The notes beneath the pieces are model-generated. The model did not search any database. It had not been told where the DNA came from and saw only the letters and a list, made by a program, of their open reading frames with translations. A stretch of DNA of 64,000 bases from NCBI RefSeq assembly GCF_003992675.1, contig NZ_RZMZ01000015.1, forward strand, positions 744,001-808,000, written 5' to 3'. This DNA is from Flagellimonas marinaquae (GTDB lineage Bacteria; Bacteroidota; Bacteroidia; Flavobacteriales; Flavobacteriaceae). A program made the position numbers and the translations under genes. Positions 7,617 through 16,711 of the stretch are shown piece after piece (the stretch's first letter is position 1; each line of letters starts with the position of its first letter).

Positions 7617-9203
7617 TCAGTTCGGTCGCTCCAAATCTTCTAGGATTTTTTGAAACCCTAACGCTACACCATTGGTCCATCCAAAACCATCCTGAGTGGG
7701 GTACTCCCCTCCTCCTGAAAGCAAGGATAGATCTTCCACATTATATTTTTCCATCATTTTGCCGGTATTGGCATATACTTTTTCGTTGAGGGCAAGCCAA
7801 CGGGTCATAATTTCCTTGGCTTCATCCACATAACCATAATTTAATAGCCCATTCACTGCCAACCATTGCAAAGGAGCCCATCCATTTGGGGCATCCCATT
7901 GTTGCCCACTGTGCTCCAAGGTGGTGACCAATCCCCCATCCTTTAAAAAGGTACTCATGATCACGTCCTTAACCTTTTCCGCTTGATCGGGACTTGCCAG
8001 CTCAAAAAACAATGGCGTTACACCAGCCAAGGTGAGTTTTGACGTCATTTGTTGATCCATAAAGTTGTAATCGTGATAAAAACCAGTGTTTTCGTTCCAG
8101 AAATAATCATCAATGATAGCTTTTCGGGTCTCAGCGAGCGCCAAAAATTGTTGTTGTGCCTCTTCGTTACCTTTGATGCCGTTGGCTTCAGCAATCGTTT
8201 GCTCCATAAAATACAGCAGGCAATTTAGGTCTATGGGCAGTATGGAAATAGTTTCCGTGGAAGCAAGCCCGCCCTCTTCGCCAAACCATCTACTGCTAAA
8301 GTCCCATCCAGAGGCTGCGGCGGAGCGCAAATTTTTATACAATTGTTGTTTTAGCGAATCCGAACCCAAGTTTTGAGCCAGCATATAATCCTCTTTGTAG
8401 GATTCAGGTCGTGGTGTGTTTCCTGAGTCCCAATATCGGTTTAGGGTGTTGCCGCTGGCAAGGTTTACCTCACGTTTTATCGGTTGTAGACTATCGATTG
8501 TTTGGGCTCCTTCCATCCAATACTCATATTCTTTGGTCATTTGGGGCAAATATTCAACAAGCAACGCATCGTTGCCTCTGGCAATGGCCTTGACCATCAA
8601 CGCAAAATAGGGCGGTTGTGAGCGGGTGTTGTAATAATTTCTGGTGCCGTTGGGGACAAATCCCAAGGAATCGATCAAAAACGCAAAGTTATCCACCATG
8701 CCTTGGGCTACTTCTTCTTCTCCGTCCACCAATAGGCCCTCTAAGGTAAAATAACTGTCCCAATAATAAATCTCCTGAAAACGACCGCCAGGAACGATAT
8801 AGTTGTATGGAAGGGCGATACGGGATGAATTTGAAATAACACTATCCGGATTCCGTTTTAAAACATCCCACATATTGGAGATATGCCGATACATGTTTTT
8901 TGTGGTATCCAGCTCAAACTGAAGCCCTTTCAAAGACCTGTCCTCAAAGTTTTTTAGCACAAAACTATCCAATCTAAACCCTTGACTATCTTTACTTTTA
9001 AGATACTCCGCTTCAAGTGTAGCTATATCTTTTTTGGGAACAAGGTCCACAAAGGTCTTGGAATCCTCGAAAACCCCAGACATTTGAACAGTTTTGAACA
9101 ACTCAGTATCATACAGGCTAACAGGTTCCTGTGGGGTCGTTTTGGATTGTTTGCAGCCAATGATGGATATGGTCAAAAACAGACCCAGTAAAACTTTTTT
9201 CAT
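7617..9203 (-). CDS. Trehalase (GH37), lipoprotein
   Basis: The 528-residue enzyme hydrolyses alpha,alpha-trehalose to two glucoses. Both GH37 signatures are present: PGGRFQEIYYWDSYF at residues 138-152 and QWDAPNGWAPLQW in the C-terminal half. Asp in YWDSGNTPRPES fits the catalytic region. The signal LLGLFLTISIIGCKQ makes it a lipoprotein, so it probably acts in the periplasm or on the outer membrane. It is divergent from a GntR regulator, with an 87-bp shared spacer, and regulation by that protein is likely but not shown. Confidence 0.95.
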   Translation of the reverse strand: MKKVLLGLFLTISIIGCKQSKTTPQEPVSLYDTELFKTVQMSGVFEDSKTFVDLVPKKDIATLEAEYLKSKDSQGFRLDSFVLKNFEDRSLKGLQFELDTTKNMYRHISNMWDVLKRNPDSVISNSSRIALPYNYIVPGGRFQEIYYWDSYFTLEGLLVDGEEEVAQGMVDNFAFLIDSLGFVPNGTRNYYNTRSQPPYFALMVKAIARGNDALLVEYLPQMTKEYEYWMEGAQTIDSLQPIKREVNLASGNTLNRYWDSGNTPRPESYKEDYMLAQNLGSDSLKQQLYKNLRSAAASGWDFSSRWFGEEGGLASTETISILPIDLNCLLYFMEQTIAEANGIKGNEEAQQQFLALAETRKAIIDDYFWNENTGFYHDYNFMDQQMTSKLTLAGVTPLFFELASPDQAEKVKDVIMSTFLKDGGLVTTLEHSGQQWDAPNGWAPLQWLAVNGLLNYGYVDEAKEIMTRWLALNEKVYANTGKMMEKYNVEDLSLLSGGGEYPTQDGFGWTNGVALGFQKILEDLERPN

Positions 9204-9290
9204 GACATCCTCAATTTTGAAGTCCTAAATATAAAATAATTAAGTGCAACCAGTTTACGTTACATGGTATATGATAGTTAACTTCGTCTT

Positions 9291-9917
9291 ATGGGGGTGA
9301 AACTTGTTTTAAGGGATAAAATCAAATCACACTTGCTTAAGCAAATTCAAAATGGCGAGATTGAGGTTGGTAAAACCATTAATCTAGCAGCACTTTCAAG
9401 AGATACAGGAATAAGTGTCACCCCCATTCGTGAGGCGCTGAGCCAATTGGAACAAGCACAGGTGTTACAGGCAGTTCCCAACCGTGGTTTTGTGGTGGCC
9501 CGCCTCTCCAAGATGGAAGTAAAGAATCTGATAGAAGTTGTAGCCCAACTTGAAGTGATGGCCCTCGAAAACACGCCTTTTAAAGTGGATGACGTTCAAC
9601 AATTGATCGCCTTACAGGAACAAATGGAAGGCGCAGATAGTTTGGCTGATGGATTGACGGCGCGCTTCCATTTTCATAACAGTTTGATTAAAGAGTGCCC
9701 CAACAAAGTGCTTTTGCAAATTTTGACGGATTTGAAGCTCCGGCTCCATTTTTATGAACATGATTTTATACAAGACGATTATTTTTTTAAGAAGTTGGGT
9801 TTACAGACCCGCTCCGTGGTAGAGGCCATACAAGAAGACAACGTACCAACGGCCGCTTTGATTCTCCGGATGCACTGGATGACCATTTTGGAACATATCG
9901 AAGCACAAATACGGTAA
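9291..9917 (+). CDS. GntR family transcription regulator, FCD subfamily
   Basis: The 208-residue protein has an N-terminal winged helix (INLAALSRDTGISVTPIREALSQLEQAQVLQAVPNRGFVVA, about residues 29-69) and an all-helical C-terminal FCD-type effector domain with metal-ligand-like histidines (ARFHFHNSLIKECPN and LRMHW). It is divergent from the trehalase gene. The spacer contains GTTACATGGTATATGATAG, in which CATGGTATATG is a short dyad that could be part of an operator; this is weak. The effector is unknown and could be trehalose-derived. Confidence 0.85.
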   Translation: MGVKLVLRDKIKSHLLKQIQNGEIEVGKTINLAALSRDTGISVTPIREALSQLEQAQVLQAVPNRGFVVARLSKMEVKNLIEVVAQLEVMALENTPFKVDDVQQLIALQEQMEGADSLADGLTARFHFHNSLIKECPNKVLLQILTDLKLRLHFYEHDFIQDDYFFKKLGLQTRSVVEAIQEDNVPTAALILRMHWMTILEHIEAQIR

Positions 9918-9974
9918 GCGTCTAAAAATTGAAATAAAACTAGTGGGGTTTCGTTCTAAATGAAATGAGAGGTT

Positions 9975-10121
9975 ATGAACTTCCTAAATAAGGAAATAGC
10001 ATTTCGGGTAAAACAAAAGAGCTCTAGCCCTTTGGTCAAAAAACAGGTTTCCTGCGGTATTTTTCAGGAGTTGGAGACCTTGGATTTGGACCATCAAAAA
10101 CCGATGGCTCCCAAAAACTAG
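9975..10121 (+). CDS. Possible 48-residue small protein
   Basis: An ATG at 9975 opens a frame to TAG at 10119-10121, giving a basic, polar peptide starting MNFLNKEIAFRVKQKSSS and ending HQKPMAPKN. It follows the GntR gene by 57 bp on the same strand and its last 4 bases overlap the end of the convergent mobA gene. There is no clear ribosome site and no recognised family. It may be chance. Confidence 0.25.
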   Translation: MNFLNKEIAFRVKQKSSSPLVKKQVSCGIFQELETLDLDHQKPMAPKN

Positions 10122-10744
10122 CTTCCCTCCTGCCCTTTTAATTGGTTTTTGGCCCATTCGTAGTCTTCCACAGCATTTGCATTATACAGTACTCGCCCAT
10201 TACTCGGCACAACCGCTTTTACATCAACTTCCGAAAGAAACCGTTTAGGACTTCTGCCTTCCGATGCAGACAAATACTTTTTTGCCCGCCGTAGTCCCGC
10301 AGGTTCCCAAATACAGGCCAAAGGTTCCGGTTCCGTAGTACCCTTTGCCATAAAGGCCGTAGCAAACGTTTTTGGGTCCCTTTCTTTTACCAACTGCTCT
10401 ACTGCTTTCAAATCCATTAGGGGAAGATCGCAGGCCAAGACCAGCCAGGCCACCTCCGGATATGCTTCATGTGCGCTCATGATTCCGTTGAAGGGTCCTT
10501 CAACTTCATCTAGATCAACAATGGTGGCAAGTCCTTTGGGAATCGTATCAAGTTGATGTTTTTGAATCCCCAAAAACACTTTCTCGCAGACCTTGTTGAG
10601 AAGCTGGTAAACATATTCCCGTTGTGGCATACCATGATACTCCAAAACTCCTTTATCATGACCCATTCGCGAGCTGGAACCTCCTGCCAATACCAATCCA
10701 TATAGTTTGGGAGCGGCGGCATGGGCGTCAGTTTTGGTGTTCAT
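10118..10744 (-). CDS. mobA: Molybdenum cofactor guanylyltransferase-like nucleotidyltransferase
   Basis: The 208-residue protein begins with the nucleotide-binding loop LVLAGGSSSRMGHDKG and has the metal-binding LACDLPLMD in the middle, both typical of MobA, which transfers GMP from GTP to molybdopterin. PEPLACIWEP and the GRSPKRFL stretch fit the MobA/MocA group. A moaD-like gene lies 12 bp upstream on the same strand, supporting a molybdenum cofactor role. A MocA-type CTP transferase is the main alternative. Confidence 0.82.
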   Translation of the reverse strand: MNTKTDAHAAAPKLYGLVLAGGSSSRMGHDKGVLEYHGMPQREYVYQLLNKVCEKVFLGIQKHQLDTIPKGLATIVDLDEVEGPFNGIMSAHEAYPEVAWLVLACDLPLMDLKAVEQLVKERDPKTFATAFMAKGTTEPEPLACIWEPAGLRRAKKYLSASEGRSPKRFLSEVDVKAVVPSNGRVLYNANAVEDYEWAKNQLKGQEGS

Positions 10745-10756
10745 GGGAAAATTGTT

Positions 10757-11008
10757 TTAAACGTTTGGCGGCGGAATCAGGGCAATTTCATCATACGAAT
10801 TGATACTGTCCTGGTCCGTAGCATAATTTTGGTTCACGGCAACCGTCACTTTGGATATCTTTTTGAGCTCGGGATAGGTGCTTTCCAGAAATTTTTTGAG
10901 TTCTCCCACGGTATTGGGTATTTTTTTTCCACTCAAACTGGCGGTGGGAACGGATAAAGTGGGTGTGCCAATGATATCTTTGGTGGCACCGAACAAAAGG
11001 ATAGTCAT
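10757..11008 (-). CDS. moaD: MoaD/ThiS family sulfur-carrier-like protein without the terminal Gly-Gly
   Basis: The 83-residue protein from the ATG at 11008 has the MoaD beta-grasp plan: MTILLFGATKDIIG at the start, a LKKFLESTYPELKKI helix, VTVAVNQNYA and DEIALIPP at the end. Functional MoaD ends in Gly-Gly, which is adenylated and thiocarboxylated. This one ends IPPPNV and stops, and neither other frame restores glycines. It may be inactive, processed or repurposed. It is upstream of mobA in the same direction. Confidence 0.75.
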   Translation of the reverse strand: MTILLFGATKDIIGTPTLSVPTASLSGKKIPNTVGELKKFLESTYPELKKISKVTVAVNQNYATDQDSINSYDEIALIPPPNV

Positions 11009-11222
11009 ACGAATCAACCTATTAGTGTTATTGTTTATTTGGGTTTTTGGTTAGATAGGCTGGTAGGTTTGTGAGCGGTGAAAATATTAAAATTTGATGG
11101 CAACAGAACGATTTTAACACAGAGCAATTTCTTTTAACTTTTCTTTAATTGATTTTTGCGGGAAACAAATACTTTTCGCTGCATTTCCACGTTGTGCATG
11201 CAGGACCTTAACTTATTAGAAA

Positions 11223-12305
11223 ATGAAAAAAATACTTCAGCTTGCCTTGCTTTTATCTATTGGCCTTACCTTATTTTCTTGCGGAAATGCAGATGATGAT
11301 GTCAGTTTGGACATCAACGATCGTGAATTGGGGCTTGGCGAAGAACCGGATGATTGTTTGGGCTTTGGTGAAAACGAACTGCTACTTTCCGTTCAAGATG
11401 AATTCACTACCCTCCCCGGAAAGGTATCCGTTCTTTTTAGGGTTTCCGACCTGATGGGCAATCCCATTTCAGGGCTTTCCGCAGACCAGTTTTCCATTTA
11501 TGAGCAGGGAAGGAACGACGATTGTTTCAATTCCATTTCCCCTTCGGAATCCTTTGCACGGATTTCGCCCAATTCACAAGTGTTCAACAACAATACCCTC
11601 TTGGTGTTGGATTTGAGCAACAGTGTACTGGACAGCAGCTTGGATGAACTTAAGGCAGCCACCACGAGTTTTATCAATAGCGTAATGCCGAGCCCGGCCA
11701 CAGATTCCTTCAAAATGGCCATTTATTGGTTCGATGGTGAGGACAAACTTCATTTACTCAATCCGTTGACGTCATCCGCAGCCGAGTTGACTGCTTCCGT
11801 AGATGGGATTACCACCGATATCAGCAACGATCCTTCCACAGATTTGTATGGGGCGGTAATCAAATCCACCGATATTGCCGAGAATTTGCTTCGGGAAAAT
11901 TCCGAGGTCATCAATGCAGCATCCGTGGTATTGTTTACGGACGGAACAGATCAAGCTTCGCGCTATCGGGAATCGGATGCCTTGCGTGCCGTTGCGGAAG
12001 CAGATAGGAACATCTCGTTCTTTACTATCGGACTTGGTGCTGAAATCGACACCGAGGTTTTGACCGAAATCGGGAAAACAGCCAGTGTTTTTGCCAGCAA
12101 TTCTGAAGAGTTGGAAAATACCTTCAACGATATATCCCAGCGTGTGGAAGAACAGGCCGGAAGCTATTATCTTTTCGAATATTGCACGCCCAAACGTGAT
12201 GGAAGTGGAGAAAGTAACCTTGTTATCCGACTTTCCCACAATGGCCTTCAAGGCGCTGTACAGACCAAGTTTAACGCCAAGGGTTTCACGGGCGGATGTG
12301 AATAA
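11223..12305 (+). CDS. Von Willebrand factor A domain lipoprotein
   Basis: The 360-residue protein has a lipoprotein signal ending SIGLTLFSC with GNADDD after it. A VWA domain follows at about residues 125-320, with the MIDAS motif DLSNS in LLVLDLSNSVLDSS and VVLFTDGTDQ as a later metal-site element. An early block resembles an Ig-like fold (VSVLFRVSDLMGNPISGLSADQFSIYE). VWA proteins of this kind bind other proteins through a metal ion; the partner is unknown. It stands alone with a DUF1080 gene 55 bp downstream. Confidence 0.82.
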   Translation: MKKILQLALLLSIGLTLFSCGNADDDVSLDINDRELGLGEEPDDCLGFGENELLLSVQDEFTTLPGKVSVLFRVSDLMGNPISGLSADQFSIYEQGRNDDCFNSISPSESFARISPNSQVFNNNTLLVLDLSNSVLDSSLDELKAATTSFINSVMPSPATDSFKMAIYWFDGEDKLHLLNPLTSSAAELTASVDGITTDISNDPSTDLYGAVIKSTDIAENLLRENSEVINAASVVLFTDGTDQASRYRESDALRAVAEADRNISFFTIGLGAEIDTEVLTEIGKTASVFASNSEELENTFNDISQRVEEQAGSYYLFEYCTPKRDGSGESNLVIRLSHNGLQGAVQTKFNAKGFTGGCE

Positions 12306-12360
12306 ACCGAGCATTTTGGAATAATACGTATCTTGGACTGCAACAAAACTAAACATACGT

Positions 12361-13308
12361 ATGATTACCCAAAGAAAAACGATTTACACACTTATTTGCG
12401 CCCTGATGTTGGGGGTTACCAGTCACATTGATGCACAGGATATCAGTCCGTTGGAGGGCAGATGGGACTTGGAAATGGACTTTATGGGAAAGACCTCCCC
12501 TTCTTGGTTGGAGATAAGGCATTCGGGTACGGCTACTTTGGTAGGACGCTTTGTATTTGCCTTTGGTAGTGCAAGGCCCGTAGCGGAAGTGAAGACTTTT
12601 GGCGATAACCAATTCACCTTTAGTATCCCCAACCAATGGGAACCCAAAGGAAGTGACATGATTTTCCATGGTCAGCTGGAAGATGAAACCCTAAAAGGAA
12701 CCATGGTCTATACGGATGGCTCCATTATGGAATGGACCGGCGTTCGTGCCCCAAAATTGGAATACACAGAGAATCCCAAATGGGGCAAAACCATACCTGT
12801 TTTCAACGGAAAAGACCTTTCTGGATGGCACGTAGATGGTGAAAAGAACCAATGGGTCGTTAAAGATGGTATTTTGACCAGTCCAGAATCAGGGTCCAAT
12901 TTGATCTCAGACGAAAAATTCCAAGATTTCAAATTACACGCTGAATTTCGCTTTCCCGAAGGAAGCAACAGTGGCATCTATTTGCGAGGCCGTTACGAAG
13001 TTCAAATTGTGGATAGCAAGGATTATGAGCCCTCCGATATTTACATGGGGGGTATTTACGGATTTGTGGAGCCCAATGAAAATGCTTCCAAGTCGGCCGG
13101 AGAATGGCAAACTTATGATATTACGCTCATAGGAAGAAGGGTAACCATTACCTTGAATGGAAAAACGGTGATTTCCGATACTACGATTCCCGGGATTACT
13201 GGCGGTGCATTGGACAGCAAGGAAGGCGAGCCAGGTCCATTCATGATTCAGGGAGACCATGGCCCTATTGAATTCCGAAGCTTTGAGGTGACTCCGCTGA
13301 AAAAATAA
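12361..13308 (+). CDS. DUF1080 (3-keto-disaccharide hydrolase-like) secreted protein, two-part
   Basis: The 315-residue protein has an N-terminal signal peptide (ALMLGVTSHIDAQD), a roughly 110-residue beta-rich domain, and a C-terminal DUF1080 domain that starts at VFNGKDLSGWHV and includes GSNSGIYLRGRYEVQI and GEWQTYDITLIGRRVTITLNG. The family is concanavalin-like and has been tied to cleavage of 3-keto-glycosides. The substrate is not known. A second, shorter DUF1080 gene converges on it. Confidence 0.85.
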   Translation: MITQRKTIYTLICALMLGVTSHIDAQDISPLEGRWDLEMDFMGKTSPSWLEIRHSGTATLVGRFVFAFGSARPVAEVKTFGDNQFTFSIPNQWEPKGSDMIFHGQLEDETLKGTMVYTDGSIMEWTGVRAPKLEYTENPKWGKTIPVFNGKDLSGWHVDGEKNQWVVKDGILTSPESGSNLISDEKFQDFKLHAEFRFPEGSNSGIYLRGRYEVQIVDSKDYEPSDIYMGGIYGFVEPNENASKSAGEWQTYDITLIGRRVTITLNGKTVISDTTIPGITGGALDSKEGEPGPFMIQGDHGPIEFRSFEVTPLKK

Positions 13309-13350
13309 TTTAACTTTCAAAATAATGCTGGGGGTCAGTGCTAACACGTT

Positions 13351-13430
13351 GTCATTCCGAACTTGTTTCGGAATCTCATCCTACTGATAGAATTATAGTT
13401 ATGAGAACCTGAAACTAGTTCAGGTTGACG
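13351..13430. repeat. Two-hairpin REP-like repeat, family 2, copy a
   Basis: The left hairpin ATTCCGAACTTGTTTCGGAAT is followed by CTCA, a 30-base spacer, TGAGA, and the right hairpin CCTGAAACTAGTTCAGG, ending TTGACG. The outer GTCA and TGACG are inverted. The same plan occurs at 46460-46529 and 46974-47045, with the hairpin bases changed in a compensatory way. It lies between two convergent DUF1080 genes. Confidence 0.7.
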
Positions 13431-13483
13431 TAAATCAAGTTTGAGGTGACTCCATTGGAGAAATAAACCGATACGACTTAAAC

Positions 13484-13518
13484 TAAAAAAAGCCCGATTG
13501 TTTAAATCGGGCTTTTTT
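13484..13518. terminator. Bidirectional terminator between the DUF1080 genes
   Basis: AAAAAAAGCCCGATT pairs with AATCGGGCTTTTTT around a short GTTTA loop, so the hairpin has a T run on both strands. It sits just before the end of the minus-strand DUF1080 gene (13525) and after the plus-strand gene, serving both. Confidence 0.88.
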
Positions 13519-13524
13519 GTGTTC

Positions 13525-14124
13525 TTAATCCAAGGGAATCAGTTCAATGTTTCGCCATTTTACCTTTATGCCCCCACCGTCGTGGATTTGCAGGGCAATG
13601 GCACCCTCACCTTCTCCTATTTTTTCGTCTTCCAAGTGTACCATTTCCACTCCGTTGAGCCAAGAGGTTACCTTGGGACCGTCCACGCGTATCTTCATGG
13701 TGTTCCACTCCCCCATTTTTAAGGCTTTATCTTTCTCGGGGTCTGGTTTTATAAGCCAACCACGTCCGTAGGATTCGTATATGCCGCCAGTATCCTTTCC
13801 GGGAGGTGCCACTTCCACTTGCCAGCCGCTGACCTTGGTCCCATCAAAAGTGGAGCGAATAAAAACGCCGCTATTTCCATCGGCCTCTTGTTTAAACTCT
13901 AGGGTCAGCTCAAAATTCTTGTAAAATTTTTCCGTGCTCAAATAGCCGTATTCTCCTTTTGGGCCGCTTTCACAGATCAATTCTCCATCTTCAACGTACC
14001 ATTTTTCTTCGCCATGGTTGATCCAACCATCGAGATTTTCTCCGTTAAATAATGAAAAGGATTCTTGTGCAAAGGTCAATTGTGCCACAAAAAGGCATGC
14101 TACTAGTAAAATTTGTTTGTTCAT
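13525..14124 (-). CDS. DUF1080 (3-keto-disaccharide hydrolase-like) secreted protein, single domain
   Basis: The 199-residue protein has a signal peptide (LLVACLFVAQLTFAQ) and one DUF1080 domain: LFNGENLDGWINHGEEKWYVEDGE, NSGVFIRSTFDGTKVSGWQVEV and GEWNTMKIRVDGPKVTSWLNG. It is likely periplasmic or secreted. Its product resembles the C-terminal half of the convergent gene, so the two may act on related glycosides. It is separated from the M14 peptidase gene upstream by 40 bp and may share its transcript. Confidence 0.87.
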   Translation of the reverse strand: MNKQILLVACLFVAQLTFAQESFSLFNGENLDGWINHGEEKWYVEDGELICESGPKGEYGYLSTEKFYKNFELTLEFKQEADGNSGVFIRSTFDGTKVSGWQVEVAPPGKDTGGIYESYGRGWLIKPDPEKDKALKMGEWNTMKIRVDGPKVTSWLNGVEMVHLEDEKIGEGEGAIALQIHDGGGIKVKWRNIELIPLD

Positions 14125-14164
14125 AGGTATGTGCTATAGGGTTAAATAGTTTGTTTTCGAATTT

Positions 14165-15616
14165 TTATCGGCCATTTTTGAGGATGAGCCCGTTCCCAGT
14201 GCGTTGTTCATCCAAAGGTTTGGATAGGTCGATCAAAAAACCATTAATGACGGCGTGTGTCAACGTTTCTTCTTTCTTTAAAAAGAAAGTGGGATTCATC
14301 CCTGGTTGAAGCGTAAAGTTTTTCAGTTCAAATTTTTCATCCACCAATAGCAATGGAAATTGAACGAAAGCGCTCTTTTCTGATTGTTGTGTTTTTACAT
14401 AGGCCACTCCGTCTTTCAAAATGTCCAAAGGGTCATCAATACGTTGGATTTTTGCCATTTTTGGCGGGACAATCGTATAACCTTCTGCATTAAAAGTATC
14501 GTAGCCGTAGAAAGTAGACAAATCCCCTTGATCACCAATCGTGCTTTTGTAATAGAATTCGTGATGATCTTTTAGATCTACTTCTTGGTTGAAAATCCCC
14601 AAATCTAAAATGTAATTGTTCCCCAAAAGCTCATAGGTGACGTTCTCAATTTTTAAATCGAATAGTTTACGGTCGTTTCTTGGAATCTTTTCATAATCGG
14701 CTATGGGAATATCTTGATAAGAACCATTGGCAATGGTATACAGGGCAGAAAGAATGGAAACGTAGTTCAGCTTTCGAATTTCCTGCTTTTCGGGATCATC
14801 TGGAAAGCCGCCGGATTCTATCAAAATAAGGCTTGTCCCCCATTTGGCAATATTGTCGCCAAAAGCGCGGGGTTCAAAATCGTCACTGTACCGCCCTACC
14901 TGTCCCGGTGCATAGTTTTGAATAATATTGTTCATATACACAATCACCTTCATGGCATTGGCGCGGATGTCATTGATGTCCTTTTCATAATTATAGGCGG
15001 TTGCCAAATAGGAAATGGTGGCCGGTTTTTCGGTGCGCTCCGCATTATAGTAGGTGCTCTGGTCATGCAAATTGAATCCAAAATCGGCTTCCAAACTGTC
15101 GCGAAGTCGTTTTAGCGTTTGTCCTTCAGGCGATTGTAGCCGTAGCGCATCCCGGTTGATATCGATGCCCAGCGCATTTCTTCGGGTGAACACTTCTGCC
15201 CCATCTGGATTGAGCATCGGTAAAAAATGGAGTTTTAACTTGGACAAAATCGCTTCCTTTTCTTGCTTAAAATCGGGTGCGTCCAAAAAGTTCAAAATAT
15301 CAAAAATGGCCATAGTGGCCGTAGGTTCATCCCCGTGCATTTGCGACCAAAGGAAAATGTTCGACTCTCCTTCCCCAATACTGATCAAATGCAAATCCCG
15401 TCCTTGAATCGACTCACCCATTTTTTGCACCTCAAATTTTGGATTCGTTTTAAATTTTTGAATCAAGGGTTGAATATCTGTGTGTTTTATGCGGCGCTCA
15501 CCAAGACTAGGTTCTTTAAACTGCTCATAGGTCTCATAGAGCTGCGAAGTGAGTTTGTCTTGCGCTTGAAGGGAAAAGGTAAGTAAGGTGAATAGAAAAA
15601 GTGGTATTCGTTTCAT
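14165..15616 (-). CDS. M14 family zinc carboxypeptidase
   Basis: The 483-residue protein has a signal peptide (LFTLLTFSLQAQ) and the M14 zinc ligands His94 and Glu97 in SQMHGDEPTATM. The LPMLNPDGAEVFTRRNALGIDINRD block is typical of the family and GFNLHDQSTYYN supplies the third zinc ligand. It probably removes C-terminal residues from peptides in the periplasm; M14 members also cut peptidoglycan stem peptides. It is last in a tight run with an amidase gene only 5 bp upstream, so a murein role is reasonable but inferred. Confidence 0.9.
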   Translation of the reverse strand: MKRIPLFLFTLLTFSLQAQDKLTSQLYETYEQFKEPSLGERRIKHTDIQPLIQKFKTNPKFEVQKMGESIQGRDLHLISIGEGESNIFLWSQMHGDEPTATMAIFDILNFLDAPDFKQEKEAILSKLKLHFLPMLNPDGAEVFTRRNALGIDINRDALRLQSPEGQTLKRLRDSLEADFGFNLHDQSTYYNAERTEKPATISYLATAYNYEKDINDIRANAMKVIVYMNNIIQNYAPGQVGRYSDDFEPRAFGDNIAKWGTSLILIESGGFPDDPEKQEIRKLNYVSILSALYTIANGSYQDIPIADYEKIPRNDRKLFDLKIENVTYELLGNNYILDLGIFNQEVDLKDHHEFYYKSTIGDQGDLSTFYGYDTFNAEGYTIVPPKMAKIQRIDDPLDILKDGVAYVKTQQSEKSAFVQFPLLLVDEKFELKNFTLQPGMNPTFFLKKEETLTHAVINGFLIDLSKPLDEQRTGNGLILKNGR

Positions 15617-15621
15617 GTATT

Positions 15622-16284
15622 TTACGGTTTTGATGGAACGGGCTTAAAGTTAAATTTTTTGGTGGCGTTTCGGACGTTTTCCACAAAATCCATTCCCGGA
15701 TCTGTTTTTTCGGTTCGGTATCCATCATCCACTTCCAGCCATAGCGGATGGTTTTCAAATAAAGTATATTCTTGATGTCCGATGACGTAGTCGATTTCGT
15801 ATTTCGATGCCAAATAATTCACCAAGAAAATATTCGACCGCAGTTGTGCCTTGGTCAGTGGCATATTGTCCGTACCGCCAACGTTTTCAATTCCGATAGC
15901 ACAATGGTTGAGGCCAATGGTATGGCGTGCCATAACGGTTTCAGGCATCAACCGGTAAATGGTGCCATCTTGATCTACCAAAAAATGGGCAGATACATTC
16001 AGTCCGCTCACATTTTCCAGATCGGGCCGCCAATTGGGCAAGGTGGACCGGTTGAAGGCCTCAAAGGATTTTTTTAGCGAAGGGATAGCGGTCCAGTGCA
16101 GCACTACCATTTTCGGGGTGATTTCCGGTGTCTCTTGTTCCAGATGGTAACGTTCCGATAGATATTCCTTGGTCAGTTCCATACGTTGTTCATCAAAAAT
16201 AATGGGGATGTCCACAATTTCCCTTTGAACGGAACAGGCCATTCCCAATGCAGCAAGGCCTATAAGTAAGCTAGTTTTTTTCAT
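15622..16284 (-). CDS. N-acetylmuramoyl-L-alanine amidase, lipoprotein
   Basis: The 220-residue protein has a lipoprotein signal ending GLAALGMAC and an Amidase_2 zinc domain: MVVLHWTAIPSL (first zinc His), SAHFLVDQDGTIYRLMPE, NHCAIGIENVGG and the later IGHQEYTLFENHP (third ligand His). Such enzymes cut the bond between muramic acid and the stem peptide. Its start overlaps the end of the 3D-domain gene by 14 bp, so the two are translationally linked. It is likely in the periplasm, attached to the outer membrane. Confidence 0.9.
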   Translation of the reverse strand: MKKTSLLIGLAALGMACSVQREIVDIPIIFDEQRMELTKEYLSERYHLEQETPEITPKMVVLHWTAIPSLKKSFEAFNRSTLPNWRPDLENVSGLNVSAHFLVDQDGTIYRLMPETVMARHTIGLNHCAIGIENVGGTDNMPLTKAQLRSNIFLVNYLASKYEIDYVIGHQEYTLFENHPLWLEVDDGYRTEKTDPGMDFVENVRNATKKFNFKPVPSKP

Positions 16285-16711
16285 TGGTGGTATTTAAAAC
16301 GGTGTCCAACGGAACGGCGTAGCAGATAATCAATTTCTTACGGCCCCACTCCCTTGCTTTTTTTACATTTTTTCCCATGTAGATATCGATTCTATTCTTC
16401 CAACGCCAGTGCATTTTGTCTTTAACATAAAATGTATCGGGAAAGGTATCGATTTTTACCATCGTATTGTGCGTCAATCCCATTTTGATGAGATCTCGGG
16501 ATACCGCAATACTTTTCATCCCAGGTTTCAAGGTGTCGCCCCAAGCGGCCACCGCCGGACTTATGCTATCCGTTTGCCAAAATACGGAATTGTAGGCCGA
16601 GGCCGTAACCTCATGGCCGTACCATTTGTATTTGGATGGTGGTTCTTTGGGCGGTTCTTTGGGAGAACAGCCCATAATTACAACACATACTATGAAAGCC
16701 AATTTTTTCAA
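16271..16711 (-). CDS. 3D-domain lipoprotein
   Basis: I choose a TTG start at 16711, because TTGA overlaps the stop of the upstream gene and gives an ideal lipoprotein signal, KKLAFIVCVVIMGCSPKE. The longer frame from 16759 would place residues before this signal. The 146-residue protein has the 3D domain, with its conserved aspartates in AVSRDLIKMG, KIDTFPDTFYV and NRIDIYMGKN, then AREWGRKKL. 3D domains occur in murein-cleaving and resuscitation-type proteins and resemble MltA's double-psi barrel. A lytic activity is inferred. Confidence 0.82.
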   Translation of the reverse strand: MKKLAFIVCVVIMGCSPKEPPKEPPSKYKWYGHEVTASAYNSVFWQTDSISPAVAAWGDTLKPGMKSIAVSRDLIKMGLTHNTMVKIDTFPDTFYVKDKMHWRWKNRIDIYMGKNVKKAREWGRKKLIICYAVPLDTVLNTTNEKN

